From Brasenia schreberi (Eukaryota > Streptophyta > Magnoliopsida > Nymphaeales > Cabombaceae), in the NCBI GenBank assembly GCA_036023115.1, contig JAYKKT010000064.1, positions 7,696,501 to 7,760,500 of the forward strand: a DNA stretch of 64,000 nt, written 5' to 3'. The notes beneath the pieces were generated by a model. That model saw only the letters and a list, made by a program, of their open reading frames with translations. It did no database searches and was not told where the DNA came from. Below, in pieces: positions 21,258 through 34,609 of this stretch (position 1 is its first letter; every line of letters begins with the position of its first letter). Made by a program: the position numbers and the translations under genes.

Positions 21258-22140
21258 ACACGCATCAGACCAGACCAGTTTTTTAGAGTCTCGTATAAAA
21301 TATGGGCCGAGCCGGCTGGGCCCACATTTTCCTCGGTCCATATTGATATCTCTCGATATTGCATATCGGTGAGATATATTTGAAAGACAAATTTTGAAGT
21401 CCAATTAAGAAGGATATGAGACAGATCCAATCCGTTAGCATCCCACTGGTTCTTGTTCCTTTTCTTCTTATCAAAAGTGACAACCATGGTCAGAAGTGCA
21501 TGGTTCAAGCCAATGCTCCTTTTCAAGTTGGTCTCGAGTTTATCGCGTCTCCTCGACTTTCAAAGTCAACAATATGATATGAAAACCCAACGCAAACACG
21601 ACCCGAAAAGCTCACGTTTGACAAAGTAACCTGAGAAAAAGTTGTTGTATTTGAGTGGTCTCTTCTCTTTTACTGAAATTACAGAATGATGTAGCAGAAG
21701 CATGACTAAACACGATCATGAAATGGCATGACACAAGCACTACCCAAAATGTGAAATTGTTGGCGAATGGCAACGCACCGGCAAGCCCGAAAAGTCCTTG
21801 ATCGTTGATGAAAGTAACACAAAAAAAATTGGGTCGTGTTTGGCCTGACCTGCTTTTTGACAAGAATGAGTAAGTATGATCTTAAGCATGAAATAGACGT
21901 ACTACTCATCAATTTGAATTGGGATGTAGATAAGTTGAACAAACAAGCCAAATTTACCTGAGCCTTGGTTTCCTTCTCATTTGACTTCATATATATAGGA
22001 AAATGCTAATTCAACAGGTGTTCGCGTACCTAGGGCCGGTACGAGGTTCACGTTAGTAGCTTATTAAATGATGCCCGTGTTCTCCTTCTTTCCTTATTAG
22101 AATAAAGATGAGCCACAAGCTGCTTTTCTTATATATATAA
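21040..22140. other. TA-rich and low-complexity stretch, no gene seen
   Basis: A TA run at 21221-21253 is bordered by GGGCCGAGCCGGCTGGGCCC. A loosely inverted match to that motif lies near 20460-20540 (GGCTTGGCCCGACC), hinting at a degraded element of about 0.9 kb. ORFs here have no recognisable domains. Confidence 0.4.
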
Positions 22141-22148
22141 AAAGGAAA

Positions 22149-22307
22149 ATTGGATCATGTTCACCTTGATATACTCATTCATTATTTTTGGTGGCATGAG
22201 TATAATTTTTAAAAATTATGAACGAAAGGTAATGTTATTATTAATTATGATCTTGAAAAGTAATGATCGGGTGTGAATGAAAGCGTTAGTGATAGGTAGG
22301 ATCCAAT
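22149..22307. mobile_element. GGATCCAAT-type MITE next to (TA)n
   Basis: The left end is ATTGGATCATG and the right end GTAGGATCCAAT, forming terminal inverted repeats of about 9 bases. The right end runs straight into ATCAATATATATATA. The interior carries GAGTATAATTTTTAAAAATTATG. Confidence 0.55.
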
Positions 22308-22787
22308 CAATATATATATAATCACTAACAAATGCATACTCATGTGTTTCTTATCGGTTGAGGGCATCGGTATCATTTAGAAAGTTGGTGCTTGAAATAT
22401 TATAAAGGACAACCTTTATATTAATTGTATCATAGAGTGGGATTAATTAATTGTATCCTACTAAGAATGTGAGACTCACCCTGAAAGGAACTCCAACCTC
22501 ACCATCTCAACTCCAAAACAAACAAGAGAGTTCAAAATGGAACTCTTTTATTTTCACGCATGAAAATTTTGGTGTCCACCTTGGTACGCATGTATTGAAC
22601 GGAAGGTTTTAACATTAAGTCCAGGATTCATAGTGTTTCCTTTCAGATTTATGGTGATTATATGGAAAGATTTAATATTCAATTGTTGGACGTTGAGCTT
22701 AGTTTCTAACCTTTAATGACGTTAACACCTCAAATTTTTCCTTGAAACATAAACTTTCAATGAAGTTGCTTCAAAAATAAGGTAACA

Positions 22788-24240
22788 ACAACTAAGCCTT
22801 TTCCCATACTAGATAGGATCGGCTACATGGATTCTTTGTTTCCTCGTAGCCTTATCATGTGCCATGCTAGCAGTTAACTCAATATAAACTAGATCATTCT
22901 TTATAGTTTATTTCCAACACTTTTGTGGTTGTCATCTTCCTCGTTTAATATTTTCAAAGTCTAATTTTTCATGTCTTCTTACGGAGTGTTCTTTGGTTGT
23001 CTTTCTACATGTCAAACCATTTTAAACGATGTTTCCTCATTTTACTCTCTATTAGTACTACTCCCAATTGGTTTCTAATAACCTCATTATGTATACGGTC
23101 TTTTCTTGTGTAACCATTCATCTATCTCAACATCTTTATTTCTATTGTATACATCTTTTGTACATATCGATGAATAACTATCCAACACTCATAACCATAA
23201 AACATAACAGGTCTAATTGTTTCTATATAATATTTATCTTTTAACTTTAATGGTATCTTCTTATCACACAAAATACCTGATATCTCTCTCCATCTAAACT
23301 AACCGACATTAATTCTATGTGTAACATCTCCATCAATTTTTCCATCACTTAAAAAATCGACCCTAGTTATTTAAAAGTTTCCTTGTGAGGGATGCTGCCA
23401 ATCTTAATTTTTATGTCCTCTAAAGTACCCAAATGATCAAACTTATATTTCATTTATTTTGTTTTTGTTCTACTAAGTCGAAAACCTTTACTTTCTAATG
23501 TTTGTCTCCATAGTTCCAATTTTCTATTAACTTTTTCCTTAAACTCATCCACTAACACAATATCATGTGCAAATTGCATACACCAAGGTACTTTATCTTG
23601 AATATGTTTTGTTAACTCATCAATGACCAATACGAATAAATATGAACTTAAAGTTGATCCCTGATGTAACCCAATATTAATTTCAAGGGACTCTGTCATT
23701 CCTTCATAAGTTCTCACACAAGTTTTTGTATCATCGTAAATGTCTCTTATATGATTTATGTATATTAATGGGATACCTCTCTTTTCCAAGGATATCTAAA
23801 GAATATCTTTTGGCACCTATTGTAAGCCTTTTTTAGATCAATAAATATCATGTGAAGGTTCTTTTTTGCTCTAAAATGTTCAATAAGACGTCTCAATAGG
23901 TGAATCGCTTCAATAATAGATTTGTCGGGTATGAATCCGAATTGGTTCTCTATTGTACTCGATACTTGTCTTAACCTATGTTCGATAATTCTTTCTCATA
24001 CTTTCATAGTATGACTCATTAACTTGATACCTTGATAATTCGAATAATTATGAATATCTCCCATGTTCTTATATGTGGGTATAAGTGTACTCGCTCTCTA
24101 TTATTCGGGCATCTTTTGGGTTCTTCATATTTCATTAAATAGTTTTGTGAGCAAAGTGAGCCCCACGTCTCTTAGCATTTTCCTTACTTCTATAGGAATA
24201 TTGTCTGGTGCGGAATGCCTTAACTTTTCAAGTTTTGAGC
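22788..24240 (-). mobile_element. 5'-truncated, frame-shifted RTE-type LINE
   Basis: The minus strand encodes the reverse transcriptase and C-terminal region of the RTE family. The longest piece, 23789-23454, contains [36 protein letters not shown] and [11 protein letters not shown]. The catalytic FADD of reverse transcriptases has become FAHD, which would inactivate it. Flanking parts are readable only in other frames. The 3' end carries the shared CCATACTAGATAGGAT...CTACATG tail. Upstream of about 24240 the element is missing. Confidence 0.9.
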
Positions 24241-24369
24241 TCAAATAAGAAGGGAAGCATCAAATAGATCCAACACAGGTCAAATGGATCAAATTGAATG
24301 CAAACTCAGGTTTGAAGCAGAAGTTTAAGGATTGGGTGTTTTGCATCGCTGAGTATATGAGATCAAACT

Positions 24370-24700
24370 TAGACATAGCTGGTTCCTAACCGGCCCACTG
24401 GTTCCATCCATAACCTAACCGGGCCAAGAACTGGTTGAACCTGAGACCGGTGAAACCAGAACCACCCGGTTTAGTTCTAGTTTCACCTCTTATAAAACTG
24501 GAACATACAGTTTCAATCCACCGGTTCTGATATTTTTTTAAAAAAATCTTATATTTTCAAATTGTTTAATAAAAGTACCGGTTTCAGACAATTAGAGACT
24601 CAAACCGGAATGGACGATTCTAGAGCCGCAATCGGGATTGAACCTAAGCCAGTTCGGTTATGGCTCCAGGTTTCACGCTAATGGGAACCAGACATATCTA
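24370..24700. mobile_element. AACCGG-rich hAT-type MITE, copy 3, with perfect 8-bp duplication
   Basis: The termini TAGACATAGCTGGTTCC and (inverted) TAGATATGTCTGGTTCC form a 17-bp terminal inverted repeat with two or three mismatches. ATCAAACT occurs at 24362-24369 and again at 24701-24708 immediately outside the ends. An 8-bp duplication with TAG-type ends is characteristic of the hAT superfamily. The interior is rich in AACCGG and CCGGTT. There is no transposase ORF. Confidence 0.8.
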
Positions 24701-25074
24701 ATCAAACTTAACTTATGGAGGCACATCCTTTCCTGAGGTTTCGGATCGAGGATAAAGTTCGAGCACCAAGTTTGATGAAGGCATTTGGTGTTCTATGGAT
24801 CGTCACATGTTAAATTAGTTTGGACCCAGATTTCACATATGAACAATTTTAATGTTAAGTGGGTGCCAATCAACAGGATTGCTTGAGAGCTATCCACCAT
24901 GGCTACGTTTGACAAGGGATTTTAATAGGAGGGGTTTTGAGGTGTTAGATGTTTTTCCTTCCATGAGCAGAAAAGGCTTCACCAACCTCTATATTTTAAG
25001 CCATTGATGGAATACCATTCAAAACATATTTAACAAACATCGACTGTTTAGTAAAATATATTAGAACTGCACCA

Positions 25075-25190
25075 AGAGCGTTAGCTCAACGGCAGGGCAC
25101 TCTAGTGCCGTTGCAGCTGGTTGGGAGTTTAACTCCCAGAGGGTGCATGTGTGGGTGTTAGGCTTCAGACTTTTCTTGTAACAAAAAAAA
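25075..25190 (+). mobile_element. tRNA-derived SINE, copy 2
   Basis: A-box-like GTTAGCTCAACGGCAGGG and B-box-like GGGAGTTTAACTCCC are followed by GTGTTAGGCTTCAGAC and a TTGTAACAAAAAAA tail. AACTGCA is found on both sides and may be a short target duplication. It aligns closely to the copies at 7175 and 53592. Confidence 0.7.
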
Positions 25191-26930
25191 CTGCAGTGTA
25201 ACAGTGAGCCTAGCGAATGCTACCAAACCATGCTAACACTTTCTTTGGATTGAGAGGCGGACCTAGAAAATTTTCTGGGCAGACGTGTTGATTAGAATTT
25301 TTGAAAAAAATTGAACTGCCCGTACAGAGCGTTCGAATTCGTTAGATTTTGGGTGTTGTGATTTCCTTGCCTCGCCCATATGAGTAGGTTATAGGTACAC
25401 CACTGGTTGAGATGATAAAATTATTTATGATCTATTGGAACAATGCATAATGGCAAATATGATACAAAACATAGCTCAATGGTGAAGAAGAATTCGTGTT
25501 GCCCACCGTAGTTAGTGCACGAACAAGGCTTGGTTCTGGTTTTGTTATTGAAACAATACATAAGCTGCTTGTTTTTCTTAGCTTCTGCTGTATAGCAATG
25601 AACAATATTTGAAATTCTCGAGCGGTTTCTCATGGTAGCTTTCGGTTTTGTTTGATTTGATGAGGGATGGTCCTGCTGAAGCCGGGGCTGCACTCAGGAA
25701 GGGACCAGACTGGGTTGTGCCTTAGACGATCAGGACCCAGAAGTTCAAATCCGGACTGAAACTCGTCCCAGGCGTGATTGACTGAGCCCATCATGAGTCA
25801 GGTCTATGTTCATGGGTTCCAAGTGCAGCCACAGTGCAGGTGAAGCAGCGGTTTGATGGCACAACTGGTTCTTGTAGGATGAGCAGCCCCACCGACTCAG
25901 TTGCAAAAGAGAGGTTCAGCTCAGCAACAATACTCGATCACGTTGGTTTGCATGTCTTCCCTAACTAGCAGGGAAGCGTGGTGAAGTGGTTAGATGGCTG
26001 ACTTGTTCCTCCCACGCGAGACCCCATTCTCAAACTTCATACAGTCTACTGAATTATTCTCTTGTAGGGGATGCCCAACAGTCGAGAGAGAATAAGGGAA
26101 ATTTAGGTCCATCAGAGACAAACAGAGTTTTTAATTTCCGCACAAACATTGTCAAGTTTGTATTTGCTGAGTCATGAAACTTATATTGAAGTCTCACCCC
26201 ACTTCATAAACCTGGTATTTGATTGAAGGTGATGCTACAACTACCATAAAATGTTGATACAGAAAACACAGGCACACATACATATGCAGGCTTGAACCAA
26301 CGTTCACAGAATCATCTTGATACCAATTCATTTTGAATAGGCAGATACCTCACCTCTTAATCCCAACAATTTTGGTCGTTGGCCATCACAGCAAGATCCA
26401 TTGTCATCATATGTTTCGTGAATTGATCTATTGAAACATGAAGCTCTCTGCAGGATCTCCCACTGTAACACAAAATCCCTTCCAAGTGTGACGGCAATAT
26501 GGTGTTGGCATATACAGCAAAAAGGCTTGTATTTTTAATTCAATTTTCTTGGGAACTTTATCAGCACATTATAGGTCATACCACCAATTGTTGGCATAGT
26601 GAAAAGGGTATCCAGCTGCTAGAAGGGCAGTCAAGGGTTCAAACTCCCATAGATGCAACCTTCCTCTGCAAGTCTACACCTAGTATAGGCCCTAGCCTTG
26701 AGTGCTACTCCGAGTTCCAACGCCTGCAAAGGTGATTTCTGCAAGTTTTGTGTCTCAGTAACTTTGCAGAACCTAGTGGTTGTTCCATAAACGAAGAGCG
26801 AACGTCTGAGGATTTTAGCAATGACAGTAACAAGTTCGGATCTCTCAAACAGATTGACTCCCCCCAAAATAAATGCTAGTAACGTGAGCACTACCAATGC
26901 TAATTTAGTAGGGACAAAATGCAGGCAGTA
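25191..26930. other. Intergenic stretch, no gene seen
   Basis: Two short stretches look tRNA-derived: 25975-26080 (GTGGTGAAGTGGTTAGATGGC) and 26600-26660 (AGGGTTCAAACTCCC). The part closest to 27050 is likely the 3' untranslated region of the ZCCHC8-like gene. No other coding signal is apparent. Confidence 0.5.
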
Positions 26931-27049
26931 TTTTGTTTCCCATAACAGGAGCAGGATCTCCTAGAGATACAATCTATCCTCCTGGAATCAATGGAGATAA
27001 AACAGCAGGATATCAGCACAATACTGCATATGGGAGTCCAAGTACAACT

Positions 27050-30000
27050 TTACCTTCTATGAAGGTGACGGTGATCATGCCGATCTTTATAGCGTGATGA
27101 ATCAGCATCAGCATAGGCGTCTCTATGACCATCCCGATCATCCACACCCCAAGGATCTGCTCTTGTTGGGCTATAATTGCGTGATGTAATCCAACTTGAA
27201 CTTGGAGATGAGTATGCTTGTGGTCTATGACCATAATACGTTGAACCATGGCTGTGACCTGGATCCCTAAATGAGTCATTGTCTTTACCATGCAAATTAT
27301 CATGCATCGAGCTCCACCTCTTTTCAGAATATGACCTTGATAAGATTGGGCTCCTGGATGTTGAGTTGTGACCCCTTGGACGGTCTGATTCACTCATGTA
27401 ACTGGGCTTGAAAGAACCAAAACTTTGTTGGTGTGTGGAATAGTGACCAGTCGTCCCTGGTGGAGCCTCATCCAAATAGTCGCCAGAACTCCTGTTCTCA
27501 AAATGAAGCCCGCTTTCAGAGTGATTCGACCTTGTATATGAACTATTTCTACCTAAATCCACAATTCGTGACTGCTTTGATGAAGATGCCCAACGTCTAG
27601 AATCGGCATTCTCAGGTATAGATGCATTTATTCCTGGAAAATCAACTGTCATTTTCTTACCCTCCTTTGAAACTGAATCCTCTGTGTCCAGAATTTCGCC
27701 ATCTTCACATGATTCACTCTTTTCATCCGTGTATATAGTGATTCCTGAAGGCTGATTTTCGCTATCTACATCTGAGGAAACATCCAAACCACGTTGGTAT
27801 TTTATATTTTGATAAATTTTCCGAGCTCTGAAGTAGACAAAGAGAATATTCTGTTACTGAAATGAAATATATTTGCAACCCAACACAACTAGAAGCCCTT
27901 GGCTGAAAGGCGTGAGAGAATTCCTTTGCTGGAAAAGCATAGAGCAAAAAAGTAGGTTTACATAAACAATCCACAGAATGGAGAATTGAACCGATAAGAC
28001 ACACATGTAGTAGAGAACTAGAAAGCATGAAATAGCGTAAAGGGGATTCATTTCTTTCATACAGAGGAAAGCTACAGGTTCACTCGATCCACATATGTGC
28101 ATTGACTTGCCAGGACAAATTGGCCCAATCAACCAGTCCTCTGTATAGATAAGTTTAAGTTCAGACATCTGAACAGTATAATATGCAGCAATTACATGTT
28201 TACAAAACTCATGCCATCCTAGTCCTATGATAAAAAACTTCCAGATTTCTGACATTTAAAAGTAGTCAACATGAAACAAATCATTTCCATATTATCAAAA
28301 TCAACCACTGATGCCTAGTTTGCCAATAACATGATCCTAAACCTTTTTTTAATAGGCTAAACCTTTTTTAATTGTTTCTTTTCAACAGACAGTATACCAT
28401 CTCGTCATATTGAGGAGCATAAATGAATCACGGTGTTAGGCTATAAACTTCTCTTGGCCAATAACCAATCGGCAACTATGGCATGCCACTTCAAATAGAG
28501 CTAAACAATCAGCCTGATCAGGTACGGATGGAGCACATCATCAAACAAGAACATGAAGCAAAAGAACAGAGGAAATATTACTAATATCTTACTTCAAAAT
28601 TTTAAAATGCTAGCGTACACCAGATGGTTTTTATGTAAAAAGGGAAGAGCTGAATAAAACTTCACTTGGTACAACATTCAGTTTAGGGTGACTTGTCCAG
28701 CTTTCACTTCTACAAAAAGCTTCTTGGTTTCATAGTTCCCTTATAGGAGAAGTCAAAAATATGACTTATTATATACCAACCAGTTGTCGACTCAAGGTAC
28801 TGGATGCAGAAAAGCACTTTCACCATCTGAATCTGTCTGAATTGGTATCCCACTCCAATTAACTGTTGTCAAAATTTAGCTGGATTTTCCTTAGTCCAGA
28901 ACTGAACCAACAAAAAGGAACTCTCCCTCCCTAGCCAGTCATCCACCAAATAAATCATTTTCTTGCCTGGTAGATCTATCAAGATCACTGGTGATGCTTG
29001 TATTTACCTCTTCGAAGGGCTTGTATGTTAGAGATGTGCTAGAATGTCTAAGCAAGTTACCGGATGTAAGCTTGAACATCCAAGCACAATTTGATGCTCG
29101 AACAGACTGAGAGACAAAAATATTTTGAATATTTAATCTGAACCATCACGATACTATTCAGTGGGAAAATCAGGTTATTCTTAATAAGCAGGAAATAGAG
29201 GATGCAGTTGAGCTTGAATCCTTGAACTCAAACACTAGCACTTTTAATATTTTATTTCTCTATGGTCCTATGCTCCAACGTGCTAGAATTACTAAGGTTG
29301 TTCCGATCAATACCCTTGATCCTGCAGCAACTGGACAAAAAGAACTTTGATCCTAGTCTATAGTTCAGTATACATGCAATGAGAACTGGACAACTGGCTT
29401 AGCACTTAGCATGACTTGTAAATTTGAGAGGTCCTATGCATAATGTTACATATTCAACATGTGTAAAAGATCAAACAATCACCCCTAAGAATATAAAAGA
29501 GATCTTAACAATTTGCTGATTTGATGTATGAATTATGCAAACAAGCCAGATGTATGACCGTCATGCAAGAATATTTGCAGATTTTACATATTTCACGTGA
29601 GAAATGTTTCCACAAACTGAAGAATACCAACAATTTGAAAGCATTATTAACAAATAAAATTCATGTGCTTTAGAATATAAATGCAATGGGCACCTATATA
29701 TCCTGGTGGATAGCCGATTTCCCGCATTCTATTAAGCCAAGGGGGAGGATCATGTTCCTACATGGAAACATAGGGTTAGACAAGTATGAACAGTAATAAT
29801 GAATGATTCAGGAAAAGGATCAAGGGTGTGAACCGCTTCATCTCTGACTACAGACACATGAATGAGACATGACTGAACATGGTATTACATGTCAAACACG
29901 ATGGGACAAATCATACATATATGGCATGTCATAAAGACAACCCTTCATTTTGTTGGATAACCAACATTAAAGACACCAGAAAGCAGCTCTAGCAAGTTAC

Positions 30001-33000
30001 TACGATCTACAGCAACAGATAATAGTTATCATCCAGAAAGTGCTAAAAATTTTGTCCATTGTAAAATTTTCACTATTAATATTCATGTCGACAGTTGCAC
30101 AATGTAGGGTTCGTTGTTGTAACTGCTGAGTGACAATTACATTGTAATATTTCTTCATAACAACTAAGGAAAAAGTATGGTTGGTTGGTCGGCTTATGCT
30201 ATATCATGACAAAGACTACATGAAAAGCTTAAGTGTGCTAGTTACAAGTAGTTATTCCATGAAAAACTTAAGTGTGCTAGTTACAAGTAGTTGTTATTTA
30301 GAATGATCTCTTCTGGACCAACTTGGAAAGACTTCTTTTTACAGTAATGTTTACTGCACGAAAAGTTTTAGCCCTTCAGTCTAAGAAAGTTGCACGTTAG
30401 GTATGAATATTGACATTTTTTACAACAAAAGAAAACTTTTGTCCAAAGCAGCATACATTGACATCATTCAAAGACCATTCTAGTTAAGTCTTCACATCTA
30501 TTTCTCTTTTATGTTATTTTCATGATTTCCCAGCTTCACAATTTTTAGTTCAATAATAAGTGGTAATACAAATTCATCATTACAGTGTTGCTGATAGATT
30601 TCAAAGGATTGTGCGGCTAATGCTTATTTGCATATGACAATTAAAATGCTATATGAAACTAGAGCTTCTATAACTTTTAGGCACATAACAAAAGTATAAT
30701 GTTTCTTGAGAGAGGAGTAATGTACTACAACGAGATGCTTTCTTTGATATGTGTTGTGATGTGCTCAGAAGCAACTGACACAAGTTTCAGAACCGAAATT
30801 GCTTACCCCAATGCCCAGGCATTGCCTGGTTTCAGCACCCAGGATACCTGGCTTTATGCCCTTGAACTTTCCCCCAGGAGAAGTTTGATAATATCGACTT
30901 GGTAAGTGAGATCCTAAAGTTGACTTTCTTTTGGAGTTATGCTTCACACGGGCATTATTAATAGCAACATTATCTCGAGGCTTTGGGCACTCCTTCAAGG
31001 AATGGCTGTAGGATCCACAGTTGAAGCAACGAGGATCATTTGGTGCTTCCATGTCTCTGCAGTACAAAAAAAATAAAAGCATGAACATGCTGATCTCTAG
31101 ATTTAGGCACGTAAAAAAGCCATATGGACAGTTCTAGTAAGATCTCATTCTTGAACAAAAACCCATTTATGACTTATTCCATCTGTTCCATGACCAGAAC
31201 AAAGAAGGATACACGTTGCACCATGGTTTTGAATCAGAAGAGAGATTTCAAGAAATGGCAGATCTATTCACTCTATCAATAACTGAGCTTGATATGGTGA
31301 ATCATAAGGGATTTGCCTTTTCTATTGCTTCCTATGGGTTGGATCAAAAAAATTATTGAATGGGGTATTCAACTCCAGGGATGAATCAGAAAACAACGAT
31401 GGCGGAAAGAACATATTACAAAATATACTTTACTATTTTCTGTGCAAGTTAATGACGTCAAGAAACAAAACAAGCAAGTACCTTTTCAGGCTACCTGAAC
31501 CGTCTGTGGAGGCTGATGCCAACGTGAATCCACGATCATACAAGGGCACTAAGTCAGCATCCAGTGAATTTTCTTTTCTCTGCTCCAACCTAGCTTGGTT
31601 ATCCATCCAAAATGCCTTTATAAAGAGACTACTGAAGTTAGTACAGAGAATTGGAAAAAGAACACAGATTCAGATCGCTACACAATGGCAAACACAAGAA
31701 AAAGAATGACCAGCCAGAAAAACCTTGTGTAAAAGATCAAATAACAATAGATTTCTTTTCTTATTCAAAATAACAGTAGATTTCTTATCCATGGTAAACT
31801 TAGAATAGTTTAGCACGAAAAAGGAAAATTAGATGCCTACTTCCTAAATAGAAGATCACTACGACAGGGTCTCATAAAGAAAGGCATGGACAGATAATAA
31901 CGAGTACCAAAACTTTTGTAGCTTCACTGAAGATATAATTGTAGGGTTCCTACTACAGCTGGGAATGCGACATACCAACTTTGTTTCTCTACTAATGTCC
32001 TAGGACTTAATATTCTTTTTTCTAATTGTTTCTTCTTTTGCTGCCTAACTACTTCACCTTTTAGCTACGTAGCATAATTGCATAGACAGACACCTATTAG
32101 GGGTCAAAGCACCCATGTCCCATACTTATGCCACACGCAACAATGAGCAAGTAGAAACCATAAGGGAAGGAAAGAACCAACAAGTAACTATGACTTTAAA
32201 TCTACATCAACTGGGCTAAAAGTAGACAAAATCGTTCTGTTTCAATCCAGCTCCTGTTTGGCCCTTGTCAAAACAAAAACAAGTTACATTATGCAGATAT
32301 ACAAAGAATACTTTGTGTATGATGTTTGCGCTACAACACCCATAGCATTTGGAATTGTCAAGACCAGCCCTCTGCATCCACAACATGTACCCCTTTCTGC
32401 ACCAGTGGTCAGATGATATAGCTTTTTAGTTTCTATTTGTTTCTCAAGTACATATGTTTAAAAAAGAGGTGCTTACGGAGAGATAATATTTAGAGTCTTC
32501 AGAAAGGTCATGTCAAGCATGAGTTCCTGAAAATTTTCCAGTTAGTTAAGAAATAAGAGAAAATGAGTTTTTTAGCAGATCTGTTGAAGCACATGTTTTA
32601 ACAGACGTGAAATAACAAGATATTATCACATAAATATAGCTGGGGTAGGTAAATGAGGAATAACATGAAGGAACTTAAGGAAACCAACACCAAACTGTAG
32701 AAGAAATAGAACCAATTAAGGAACCAAGACTGTGTTTGTGTTGATGACGAAGAGAATCAAACAGCAAATCAAGTCAAAAAAGAACCATAAATGCCTTTGG
32801 GCAATGAAACTTCAGAACAAAGGCATTCATAGATTTGCAGATAAACTGTCAATGGATTTTCAAAATCAACCAGAAGCTGGTGTACCCAATTCTGAAAAAA
32901 CTTTATCATATCATACTTCATTACTGATGGAGAATAAAAATAGAATTTATCGTGATATGGAGTCCACATCTTAATAAGTATTATGTTGCATAAACACCAT

Positions 33001-34606
33001 ACCACAGTGGAGGTCTTCTTAGCACCAACATGAAGAGCAGGGAAGTATGTCTCTTCACCAGATTCCAGGGACGCTTCTGGAGATTCCTGAAAATTATTAG
33101 ACAAGATCCCTTGAAATATAAAATGTGCATTTAGAATTTAGAAAAGTGTTTCAAAATAAATAAGTCAAATACAATAATATTATATCTTTTAAAAGAATAT
33201 TAAATTGTTCAGTACCGCAATAATGTCATTACAATAATATGACAAATATAGTGGATAACATGAAATATTATGACTTTCTCAAATTTGTGTCTGTTCCAGA
33301 AAACAGCCATATCACAACGTTTTCAAACTATCGACAACATTGGTATCTAAAAATTCTTAAACACCTTTACTTTGGAACCCAGCCAAAAGGAAAGCAACCA
33401 AATGACCTCATGGTATTCAAACTATGTAAGTCTCTCACAGACCGTGTTTCTAAGAGCATTTTGAGCATGCCACTCGGACCATTGCTGCATGAGATCTCCA
33501 AGTTGCTTTTTGCTTTTCCTGAATAACCATACATATTCCGTAAACACACCATAAATACTGTAAACAAAACTAACATATACTCCTTTAAAAGACATCAACA
33601 TGATCCCCAATAGCATAATTATGGACAAAAAAATAAAGTGTTCCAACCTTGTAAGGAAATTGTACGTCACATGGACAGCAGGCTGTTGAGTACAGTATGT
33701 TACACGAGGCCGCTTTGTACCTGAAAGACATGGTAAACAATTTATGAAGAGTGGAAAAGGCAATGTCTTCTCTCATACAATGTCTGGTTAAAACTTAAAA
33801 CCGAGACAACAACAGCTAGTATCTAGGTTTTGTCCTTCCCAAGGCTCTAAGGAATCTTGAAACATTATCGAAGCATTGGTTTACATTTTTCCAAACCAAG
33901 GGTTTGCGTCTTTTGCCAACATGCTCTGTTGTCAACACATGGTCCTGTCGAAGTGTGGAGTTGAGATGGAGTTGGCAAAAACATCCTCTCAAATATGGTG
34001 CTGAAATATAGTGCTGGGATTGGCAAGTCCCAAGTCCCATCATATTTCGGGAATGACGAGAAGAAGCATAATGAATTGCTCCGAAACACCAGAAGGTGGA
34101 AACTCTAATTCGGTGCTTCAAGACAAAAACTAGGTTCCATTGACTCCTAGCACTCAAAATTTCACTAAGAACTATTGAGTTCACGTCCGGACAAGACAAT
34201 TCAGGTAACGAGATATATGATAGTTCGTACCCTCAACAGTCAGTTACATCATTTAGCCAATGATTCGTGCATTACAATACAATTCATGTCGAAGGATGTG
34301 AGTCTCACCAGCTCCGCAAAGCTCTGCTTCAATATTCGATTTCACTGCCACAGTGTGCACGGTAAAATTTGAACCATCCCGCAAAACGCTTTGGTCGCAA
34401 CCTGTACCGTCGTCAACGTTTGATTCTGAACCGTCCCCTAAAATTTTGAAATCTGCACCTTTCTCAGCGTCCATTTCAAAAAGAAGCTGACTTCCTTTCT
34501 CCTCGGCTTCATCCTCAAACATTCCCCCATCATTTGCACCTTGAGTTTCCTGCTCATTGTCCGAAACTTCATCCGCATTTAGCTCAATAACATCCTCAGA
34601 TTCCAT
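27050..34606 (-). CDS. ZCCHC8-like protein: CCHC zinc knuckle plus PSP domain (eight exons, 566 residues)
   Basis: Minus-strand exons: 34606-34309, 33720-33648, 33518-33443, 33086-33003, 31615-31482, 31056-30807, 29757-29694, 27771-27050. All junctions are GT-AG, phases agree, and the 1701-nt sum is an exact ORF. The N-terminus is acidic ([14 protein letters not shown]). Next come [20 protein letters not shown] and [12 protein letters not shown], then [18 protein letters not shown], conserved in plant homologues. Residues 232-245 form a zinc knuckle, [14 protein letters not shown] (CX2CX4HX4C). Residues ~275-327 are the PSP domain ([34 protein letters not shown]), followed by [10 protein letters not shown] and a Ser/Arg/His-rich tail. 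Human ZCCHC8 is the scaffold of the NEXT complex that feeds nuclear RNA to the exosome. A nuclear RNA-surveillance role here is inferred from that family. Confidence 0.92.
30220..30297. repeat. 39-bp tandem duplication in intron 6 of the ZCCHC8-like gene
   Basis: Units 30220-30258 and 30259-30297 share ATGAAAA(G/A)CTTAAGTGTGCTAG with about three differences. Confidence 0.9.
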
Positions 34607-34609
34607 GCT

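Noticed and set aside
27013..27393. 126-codon minus-strand ORF overlapping the last ZCCHC8 exon
   Set aside because: It is an alternative frame of a His/Arg/Ser-rich coding exon. The exon's own frame is continuous with the upstream domains.
27854..28255. 133-codon minus-strand ORF with hydrophobic stretches
   Set aside because: It lies wholly within intron 7, has no splice continuity with the flanking exons, and has no recognisable domain.
33816..34199. 127-codon minus-strand ORF in intron 1 of the ZCCHC8-like gene
   Set aside because: Exon 1 and exon 2 already join in frame and match the family. The ORF has no recognisable domain, and a different frame in the same place is equally open.
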